Below are positions 1 to 4,825 of a DNA stretch of 7,040 nt, one piece after another; positions within the stretch are counted from its first letter, which is position 1; every line of letters begins with the position of its first letter. The translations under genes were made by a program, and so were the position numbers. The stretch is from Chitinophagaceae bacterium UBA3430. Lineage in GTDB: Bacteria; Bacteroidota; Bacteroidia; Chitinophagales; Chitinophagaceae. The notes beneath the pieces were generated by a model, which made no database searches, was not told the origin of the DNA, and was given only the letters and a program-made list of their open reading frames with translations. The stretch spans positions 6,558 to 13,597 of the forward strand of contig DFST01000074.1 in assembly GCA_002378975.1 (NCBI GenBank). Direction: 5' to 3'.

Positions 1-255
1 GGCATTGCGTTTTCATTGGCCGACAGCGCCTTTGCGTTCGCTTGTAACAACCGCAATCAACTTTCTGTTGCACTCGACACCTCCATCAATTTCACCCGTG
101 AAGTACGAGTGGGCGATGTACTTACGGCTACAGCGAAAGAAGAACACAACGGAAAATCGACCGGCCTCTACACCATTCGAATTGTGAATCAAGAAGAAAA
201 ATTAGTGGCCCAATTCAAGGGGCTTTGCTACCGCACCGATAAAAAACTGATCTGA
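1..255 (+). CDS. paaI: PaaI hydroxyphenylacetyl-CoA thioesterase, 3' part
   Basis: Partial gene: the reading frame is open from base 1 and the N-terminal part (about 55 residues compared with E. coli PaaI) lies outside the window. PaaI is a cytoplasmic hotdog-fold thioesterase that hydrolyses hydroxylated or epoxidised phenylacetyl-CoA, a salvage step that frees CoA trapped during phenylacetate degradation. The visible part begins within the hotdog helix, reading GIAFSLADSAFAFACN. This closely matches the PaaI signature, and its Asp (bases 22-24) is at the catalytic position. The following strands read VALDTSINFTREVRVGD, then LTATA, STGLYTIRIVNQ and VAQFKG, all typical of the family. The TTG at base 16 lies within the conserved helix and is not a start. 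The stop overlaps the start of paaY (TGATG), so the two are surely co-transcribed. Identity is well supported; the exact substrate is inferred from the family. Confidence 0.93.
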   Translation, partial: GIAFSLADSAFAFACNNRNQLSVALDTSINFTREVRVGDVLTATAKEEHNGKSTGLYTIRIVNQEEKLVAQFKGLCYRTDKKLI

Positions 256-851
256 TGTTCTACGAATTCAACGGCAACAAACCCGTCGTTCATCCATCCG
301 CTTTTGTACATCCGCAAGCCGTCGTAACCGGTGCTGTTACCATCGGAAAGGATTGTTACATCGGTCCAGGTGCCGCTTTGCGCGGCGACTGGGGAGAGAT
401 CATTTTGAAGGACGGCTGCAACGTGCAGGAGAATTGTACCGTTCATATGTTCCCGGGGGTAAGGGTTGTATTGGAAGAAGGGGCACATATCGGGCATGGC
501 GCGATTATACACGGATCGCACATTGGCAAGAACTGTTTGGTTGGCATGAACGCAGTGGTGATGGATAATGTGGTGCTGGGCGATGAGAGCATTGTTGGAG
601 CACTCACGTTCATCAAAGAAGGCGAGAAGATTCCGCCCAGAAGTGTGGTAGTTGGCAATCCGGGTAAAGTGATCAAGAAAGTAAGCGACCGAATGATCGA
701 ATGGAAAACGGAAGGCACCCGCTTGTATCAGGAGTTACCCACAGCATGTGCAGGTTCGCTGAAACCTTGCAAGCCTTTACGCAAAGCCCCGGCGAAAAGA
801 AATTTCAAGGGAATCAAATATGAGAACTTGAAGAACGTAGAGCACAACTAA
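255..851 (+). CDS. paaY: PaaY hexapeptide-repeat thioesterase / gamma-carbonic anhydrase-like protein
   Basis: A 198-residue protein, close to E. coli PaaY (196). It should form a left-handed beta-helix trimer from hexapeptide repeats. Residues about 10-140 show the repeating small-hydrophobic pattern, for example VTGAVTIGKDCYIGPGAALRG. The three gamma-carbonic-anhydrase zinc-ligand positions are filled: His64 (CTVHMFPG), His81 and His86 (IGHGAIIHG). Further PaaY hallmarks are NCTVHMFPG, LVGMNAVVMD and the GNPGKVIKKVS segment leading to a C-terminal helix. E. coli PaaY is a thioesterase that removes dead-end CoA thioesters formed in the phenylacetate pathway, which fits its place next to paaI. 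The ATG at 255 overlaps the paaI stop by one base, implying translational coupling. Carbonic anhydrase activity is possible because the zinc site is intact, but the paaI neighbour makes the PaaY role the better call. No hairpin terminator is seen after the stop. Confidence 0.92.
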   Translation: MFYEFNGNKPVVHPSAFVHPQAVVTGAVTIGKDCYIGPGAALRGDWGEIILKDGCNVQENCTVHMFPGVRVVLEEGAHIGHGAIIHGSHIGKNCLVGMNAVVMDNVVLGDESIVGALTFIKEGEKIPPRSVVVGNPGKVIKKVSDRMIEWKTEGTRLYQELPTACAGSLKPCKPLRKAPAKRNFKGIKYENLKNVEHN

Positions 852-860
852 TCAACATCA

Positions 861-890
861 TTGTCGGCTTGCTTAAAATTTCTTAATTTG
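861..890 (+). promoter_or_regulatory. Likely Bacteroidota-type promoter for the T9SS cargo gene
   Basis: The -7 element is TTAATTTG at 883-890, matching 7 of 8 positions of TAnnTTTG. A TTG at 861-863 lies 19 bases upstream, in the right range for the -33 TTTG element. The predicted transcript start is a few bases after 890, giving a short leader to the ATG at 912 with no recognisable Shine-Dalgarno sequence. A second weaker match, TAGTTTCA (891-898), follows at once. The placement in the only non-coding gap before the gene supports the call; the -33 match is partial. Confidence 0.45.
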
Positions 891-911
891 TAGTTTCAAA
901 TTCATCATTGC

Positions 912-2114
912 ATGAAACAGTTTTTACCCCTTCTTTTGTCCTCTCTCTTGGCTTTTTCTGCTCAGGCACAATCTGACCGATTCGCCTACACCATCACCGA
1001 TCAACAGGTAGGTGGAGCCAATTGGCATTTTCTGCGCCGCATTGATTTGGCTGGCGGACAAGTGTCGCAGCCATTGTATGAGGGTTTGAACACCCAACGC
1101 CCCGTTTATCAGGCCGGGACCGGCAAATCGGTACTCAGTGCCGATGCTCCCTTTCAATCGGGTGTGGCGGCAATGGCCCTTGATGCCCGTACGAATCGAC
1201 TCTTCTTTACCCCCATGCAAATCGATCAGCTCCGCTACATCGATCTCAATACCTGGAAGACCTACTACGTTTCTGCAACGCCTTTCGCCAATAACCGCAC
1301 CACAACCACCGATGCCGGAGCCATGGTCACCCGCATGACCATCGGTGCTGACGGATATGGATATGCCCTCACCAACGATGCTCGTCATTTGATCCGGTTC
1401 ACGACCGGCGGACTGCCCGTGATCGAAGACCTGGGCACCTTGGTGGATGATCCGGCCAACGACGGACAATCCATACACCTTTCCTGCACCAGTTTTGGCG
1501 GAGATATGATCGCCGACGACAAGGGGAATCTTTTCATCATGACCTCGGCCCAACACATCTTCCGGATCAACATTCAATCCAAGGTCGCTACTCACTTGGG
1601 ACTTTTAAAAGGATTGCCGGTGGGTTATAGCATCAACGGCATGGCCGTTACCGACAACAATCAGATCTTGGTAAGCAGCGCGGTTCAACCTGGTTATTTT
1701 ATGATTGATCCCGCCAATTGGACAGCCGCCGCCTGGTCGGTCAAAGAAACAAGTTGGAACAGCTCCGATCTGGCCAACAGCAATGTATTGCGCAGCCAAG
1801 GGCCTTCTTTCAAGGCCAAGCCGGAAACCGCTCAACTCGTTGAAACTGGAAAAGGCTACATGACGGTATATCCGAACCCTGCGCAGCAACATCAATTCCA
1901 GCTTCGTTTGCGCGATTTGAATCCGGGTGGCTACCAACTCGAGATCACCGACATGCTCGGTCGCCAAGTGTTGACACAAGCCGTTCAAATCAGCCAAGAA
2001 AACAGCACGTTGCCGGTTGTATTGCCCAAAGGCCAAACACAGGGGCTCTATCTCATCAAGCTCAGCGGAACGTCATTCCGCGCCTCGTACCAGCAAAAGA
2101 TCATGATCCAATAA
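912..2114 (+). CDS. Secreted beta-propeller-like protein with T9SS type A sorting domain
   Basis: A 400-residue exported protein of unknown function. Residues 1-20 are a signal peptide (Lys2, then a Leu/Ser-rich core), with likely cleavage at AQA-Q around residue 19. Residues about 25-290 resemble a beta-propeller: repeated strand-turn units such as LRRIDLAGG, LRYIDLNTW, IGADGYGYALT, IADDKGNLFIM and VTDNNQILVS, where a Gly/Asp/Asn turn precedes a short hydrophobic strand. Residues about 318-400 form a type IX secretion C-terminal domain, with VYPNP (319-323), the LEITDMLGR segment (343-351), GLYLIKL (378-384) and the terminal KIMIQ. The protein should cross the outer membrane by the T9SS and have this domain removed, ending up on the surface or released. 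No catalytic motif was recognised; binding or structural roles are as likely as an enzyme. It sits between its own promoter and a strong terminator, so it is probably monocistronic. Confidence 0.88.
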   Translation: MKQFLPLLLSSLLAFSAQAQSDRFAYTITDQQVGGANWHFLRRIDLAGGQVSQPLYEGLNTQRPVYQAGTGKSVLSADAPFQSGVAAMALDARTNRLFFTPMQIDQLRYIDLNTWKTYYVSATPFANNRTTTTDAGAMVTRMTIGADGYGYALTNDARHLIRFTTGGLPVIEDLGTLVDDPANDGQSIHLSCTSFGGDMIADDKGNLFIMTSAQHIFRINIQSKVATHLGLLKGLPVGYSINGMAVTDNNQILVSSAVQPGYFMIDPANWTAAAWSVKETSWNSSDLANSNVLRSQGPSFKAKPETAQLVETGKGYMTVYPNPAQQHQFQLRLRDLNPGGYQLEITDMLGRQVLTQAVQISQENSTLPVVLPKGQTQGLYLIKLSGTSFRASYQQKIMIQ

Positions 2115-2133
2115 TTAATCGATACCTAGTTCT

Positions 2134-2165
2134 TGAAAGATCCTGACTTCGGTTGGGATCTTTCA
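2134..2165 (+). terminator. Strong hairpin terminator with TTCG tetraloop
   Basis: A ten-base perfect inverted repeat, TGAAAGATCC (2134-2143) and GGATCTTTCA (2156-2165), is extended inward by two G-T wobbles, an A-T and a C-G pair to close a TTCG tetraloop (2148-2151). C(UUCG)G is an exceptionally stable RNA loop. Only a modest T-rich tail follows (TTTCC from 2166). It begins 20 bases after the stop of the T9SS cargo gene and ends before the obgE promoter, so it separates the two units. Confidence 0.75.
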
Positions 2166-2191
2166 TTTCCAGCCAAGCCGATCGCTTGCGG

Positions 2192-2199
2192 TATATTTG
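2192..2199 (+). promoter_or_regulatory. -7 promoter box for obgE
   Basis: TATATTTG is an exact match to the Bacteroidota -7 consensus TAnnTTTG. The upstream -33 element is weak: the best candidate, TTTC at 2166-2169, is 22 bases away and just outside the terminator hairpin. Transcription should begin a few bases after 2199, leaving only about ten leader bases before the GTG at 2215. The TTG at 2197 lies within this box, which argues against it as the translation start. Confidence 0.6.
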
Positions 2200-2214
2200 C
2201 CCCCAATTGATCCC

Positions 2215-3219
2215 GTGGAGAAAAGCAATTTCGTAGACCAGATCCGCATTTTTTGTCGAAGCGGGCACGGCGGTGCCGGCAACAAGCATTTCATGCGCAA
2301 CAAGTTCACCGCCCTGGGCGGACCGGACGGCGGCGATGGTGGCCGAGGCGCACACATCATCCTCAAAGGCAACCGCAATCTCTGGACACTCCTACATCTT
2401 CGTTATTACAAAAACGTATTAGCCGAAGATGGCGAGCGAGGCGGCTCCAACAATTGTCACGGTCGCGACGGCAAAGACATCATCATTGACGTACCGCTTG
2501 GCACCATTGCCCGCGATGAGGAAACCGGCCAACAAGAGGTAGAGATCTTGGAAGACGGACAAGAGATTGTCTGGATCCCCGGCGGAAAAGGCGGACTCGG
2601 CAACTCGCATTTTGCTACGCCCACCAACCAAGCCCCTGAACATGCGCAACCCGGATTGCCCGGGTCAGAGGGATGGAAAGTATTGGAACTAAAAGTGCTG
2701 GCCGATGTGGGACTGGTCGGTTTCCCGAACGCGGGTAAATCGACGTTGTTATCGGTTATTACCGCAGCCAAACCCAAAATAGCTTCTTACGCATTCACCA
2801 CCATCACCCCCAATCTGGGCATGGTGGAGTACCGCGACGGAAAGAGTTTTTGCATCGCCGATCTTCCGGGTATCATCGAGGGAGCGGCCGAAGGCCGCGG
2901 ACTTGGCCATCGTTTTCTGCGTCACATCGAACGCAACTCCGTCTTGCTATTCCTGATTCCCGCCGACAGCCCCGATCACCGAAAAGAATTTGATATTCTG
3001 CTCAATGAACTGGAGCAATACAATCCGGAACTGCTCAATAAACAATTCCTCATCGCCATCAGCAAAAGCGATATGCTGGATGATGAATTGAAAAAAGAGA
3101 TCTCCGCGCAATTGCCCGGAGCCTACACGCATCTGTTTATTTCGTCGGTCACCAACCAAGGACTGATCGAGCTGAAGGATCACCTCTGGCAGATCTTGAA
3201 TACGCCTATTACTGAATGA
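2215..3219 (+). CDS. obgE: Obg/CgtA family GTPase
   Basis: A 334-residue essential-type GTPase that binds the large ribosomal subunit and links its assembly to growth and the stringent response. Residues about 3-160 are the glycine-rich Obg fold, for example GGPDGGDGGRG (35-45) and GGKGGLGNSHF (123-133). The G domain follows: P-loop GFPNAGKST (169-177), switch I around Thr195/Thr196, G3 DLPG (216-219), G4 SKSD (283-286, Ser in place of the usual Asn) and G5 SSV (310-312). There is no OCT domain at the C-terminus. The GTG at 2215 is chosen because it gives MEKSNFVDQIRIFCRSG, which fits Obg N-termini in this phylum. The TTG at 2197 would add MPPIDP and lies in the promoter -7 box. The stop is one base before the next gene's ATG. 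Confidence 0.95.
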   Translation: MEKSNFVDQIRIFCRSGHGGAGNKHFMRNKFTALGGPDGGDGGRGAHIILKGNRNLWTLLHLRYYKNVLAEDGERGGSNNCHGRDGKDIIIDVPLGTIARDEETGQQEVEILEDGQEIVWIPGGKGGLGNSHFATPTNQAPEHAQPGLPGSEGWKVLELKVLADVGLVGFPNAGKSTLLSVITAAKPKIASYAFTTITPNLGMVEYRDGKSFCIADLPGIIEGAAEGRGLGHRFLRHIERNSVLLFLIPADSPDHRKEFDILLNELEQYNPELLNKQFLIAISKSDMLDDELKKEISAQLPGAYTHLFISSVTNQGLIELKDHLWQILNTPITE

Positions 3220-3220
3220 T

Positions 3221-3406
3221 ATGCAAGCACAACGTTGCTCTTTTTGCGGTCACACCGTGGAATTGATCCATGTACACGGTCATTATCAATGTCCGATCTG
3301 CAAAACCAACGCACTTCCCTGTTGTGATGGAGACAACTGCGAAACCAACAAGATGCTGGAAAACCCATTAGAAAGAGAAAATTCAATCGAAGCGAACGAT
3401 CAATAG
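3221..3406 (+). CDS. Small cysteine-rich putative zinc-binding protein
   Basis: A 61-residue protein I cannot name. It has seven cysteines and four histidines in the first 40 residues: CSFC (Cys6, Cys9), then HVHGHYQCPIC (His17, His19, His21, Cys24, Cys27), then CCDGDNC (Cys34, Cys35, Cys40). Two CxxC pairs 14 residues apart suggest a zinc ribbon, with extra ligands in the third cluster. The C-terminal third is charged (many Glu and Asn) and probably disordered. There is no signal peptide, so it is likely cytoplasmic. The ATG lies one base after the obgE stop, implying co-transcription and coupled translation; a role near the ribosome or in metal handling is only inference. Its 3' end overlaps the converging chitinase-like gene by 7 bases. 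The regular cysteine layout and tight spacing make a real gene very likely. Confidence 0.8.
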   Translation: MQAQRCSFCGHTVELIHVHGHYQCPICKTNALPCCDGDNCETNKMLENPLERENSIEANDQ

Positions 3407-4737
3407 GTTCTTCCTACGGTATCACAAGCAGCCTTCAACAACGAATTGCCATCCGGCGCATCCTGCCATTTCTCCCACATCATCACGCCATTGGCTATGT
3501 CCTTAGCCAGTTTGGCCTTTCGCTTGATCGTGTATTGCCCATTGTAATAGATGGTATAATTCGTAAATCCCCCAGAAGTGACGATCGCCGAGTCGGAATT
3601 GGGACTTCCACCCTGATTGAGAATACCGCGAAAAGAAATGGTGGTACCGGATTGCGTAATCCCGGAAGGGCGACCATAGGCCGGTAAACCCAATACGCAT
3701 TTGGAAGCAGGCATCTGACGCGTATTCAGCCAATAATTTAAACAAGTCTGCGCCAATGCATAATCACTATGATGTTTATAAGCAACCGAAGTACTGAAAT
3801 CATCGTAGGCCATCACATTGAAGAAGTCGACATAGGGATACAATTCATTGCGGATGGCATCGCGATAACCGCCGGCATATTTACCGGCCGTGATGGCGCA
3901 GGATAAATAATACCGCGCATCGCGGTGCAGTGAATCCGACAACTCCGTCATCATGGCCGTAAACGTACCATCCGTACCATCGGAGGTGGTTGGGAATTCC
4001 CAGTCCATATCCACGCCGTCAAAACCATACTGCCGAACCTTATTCATCACATCCTTCACAAAATTATTTCGGCCCGTAGCGGTGGCCGCCATGTTCTTGA
4101 AGTTGGTTTTTCCATCACCACTGCCGTCGTTTATACCCACAAAAACTTTCGCGTTGTTGGCACGTGCCTTGATGAGTACATCATTCAAGGTGTTGGGACT
4201 ATTAACAGTGAGGGTACCACTGCTATTCACCCCAAAAAATGCATAGACCACCACATTGGTCATTCGGAATTTCACATCGGGCACATCCGCCACCGCCCGG
4301 TACGAAGGAAAATACCCCACCACATAATATCCGAATGCGGCCGGCGCAGAAATGCTGATGAACGTGAATGTACTCACCCGGCTGGTACAGCCTGTAGCCG
4401 AACCGGCCGTATTCTTGGGTACGACATACCAGTAATACGTCGTATTGGGCGTGGCCGGAATCGTATAGTTGTAGCTGGTACCGGTTACACTGTTTCCGAC
4501 CTGAGTAGTCGGATTGGGCGTGGTGCCTAAAAACACATCGTAGCTGCTGGCCGTAGAGACCGCATTCCAACTCAGGGTGACCTGCGTAGCCGTCACGAAG
4601 CTTCCGTTAACCGGTCCCGCCGCTGAGGCACAATTAGGCGTGGGATTGGGCGTAGGGGTGGGCCCCGGCGAATCTTTTTTACCGCAAGAGATCAAATAAA
4701 CGCTCAATAGACTGAGGGCAAGTAAGGGAAGACGCAT
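3400..4737 (-). CDS. Lipoprotein GH18 glycosidase (chitinase-like) with FN3-like domain
   Basis: A 445-residue protein. Residues 1-18 are a lipoprotein signal with lipobox LISC (Cys18), so it is lipid-anchored. CGKKDS just after the Cys could be a surface-export signal, but this is weak. A Pro/Thr linker (24-35) leads to a fibronectin type III-like domain (about 38-128, with VTLSWNAV and TTYYWYVVPKNTAG). The GH18 barrel follows (about 135-445). Its catalytic motif DxxDxDxE is complete: Asp240, Asp243, Asp245, and the acid/base Glu247 in FDGVDMDWEFP. MAYDD (309-313) and the end-of-barrel GVMMWEKWQD (Trp421) are also typical. The usual SxGG strand is replaced by FVGINDG (199-205). Chitin or a related GlcNAc polymer is the likely substrate; an endo-GlcNAcase role is possible. 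The gene is divergent from the peptidase gene and converges on the obgE unit. Confidence 0.9.
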   Translation of the reverse strand: MRLPLLALSLLSVYLISCGKKDSPGPTPTPNPTPNCASAAGPVNGSFVTATQVTLSWNAVSTASSYDVFLGTTPNPTTQVGNSVTGTSYNYTIPATPNTTYYWYVVPKNTAGSATGCTSRVSTFTFISISAPAAFGYYVVGYFPSYRAVADVPDVKFRMTNVVVYAFFGVNSSGTLTVNSPNTLNDVLIKARANNAKVFVGINDGSGDGKTNFKNMAATATGRNNFVKDVMNKVRQYGFDGVDMDWEFPTTSDGTDGTFTAMMTELSDSLHRDARYYLSCAITAGKYAGGYRDAIRNELYPYVDFFNVMAYDDFSTSVAYKHHSDYALAQTCLNYWLNTRQMPASKCVLGLPAYGRPSGITQSGTTISFRGILNQGGSPNSDSAIVTSGGFTNYTIYYNGQYTIKRKAKLAKDIANGVMMWEKWQDAPDGNSLLKAACDTVGRTY

Positions 4738-4760
4738 AAGCAGAATTTGGTGCTTGAAAT
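4738..4760 (-). promoter_or_regulatory. Possible weak promoter of the GH18 gene
   Basis: On the minus strand, TAATTTCA (complement of 4755-4762) matches 6 of 8 positions of TAnnTTTG and lies 17 bases upstream of the ATG. This is the same short spacing seen at the other promoters here. No convincing -33 element was found. This part of the divergent gap must hold the GH18 promoter, but the exact box is uncertain. Confidence 0.25.
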
Positions 4761-4773
4761 TAGTCGTTTTCGA

Positions 4774-4803
4774 TTAGAAAGGCCGAGCCGTTTCGTAGGT
4801 TTG
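4774..4803 (+). promoter_or_regulatory. Bacteroidota-type promoter for the S46 peptidase gene
   Basis: TAGGTTTG at 4796-4803 matches TAnnTTTG exactly. TTAG at 4774-4777 (3 of 4 to TTTG) lies 18 bases upstream as a possible -33 element. The box ends 22 bases before the ATG at 4826, giving a short leader with no Shine-Dalgarno sequence, as at the T9SS cargo gene. It lies within the 88-base gap shared with the divergent GH18 gene. Confidence 0.55.
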
Positions 4804-4825
4804 CAATCGACTAAATCCTGTTGTC

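Noticed and set aside
16..255. A complete 79-residue gene starting at TTG 16
   Set aside because: The frame is open to base 1 and the residues before 16 already match PaaI, so this is the end of a longer gene cut by the window.
924..1595. A 223-codon open frame antisense to the T9SS cargo gene
   Set aside because: The sense strand has a signal peptide and a sorting domain; the antisense product has no recognisable features and no promoter of its own was seen.
2197..2214. TTG at 2197 as the obgE start codon
   Set aside because: It lies inside the promoter -7 box, and the added MPPIDP is not typical of Obg proteins; GTG at 2215 fits better.
4627..4668. G-rich repeat near the start of the GH18 gene, as a quadruplex or recombination site
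   Set aside because: It is explained by the Pro/Thr/Asn linker codons of the lipoprotein (residues 24-36); the G runs are short and uneven.
4760..4814. Seven-base inverted repeat TTAGTCG / CGACTAA flanking the peptidase promoter, as a possible operator
   Set aside because: The arms are 41 bases apart and a 7-base match in an 88-base gap is fairly likely by chance. No regulator gene lies nearby.
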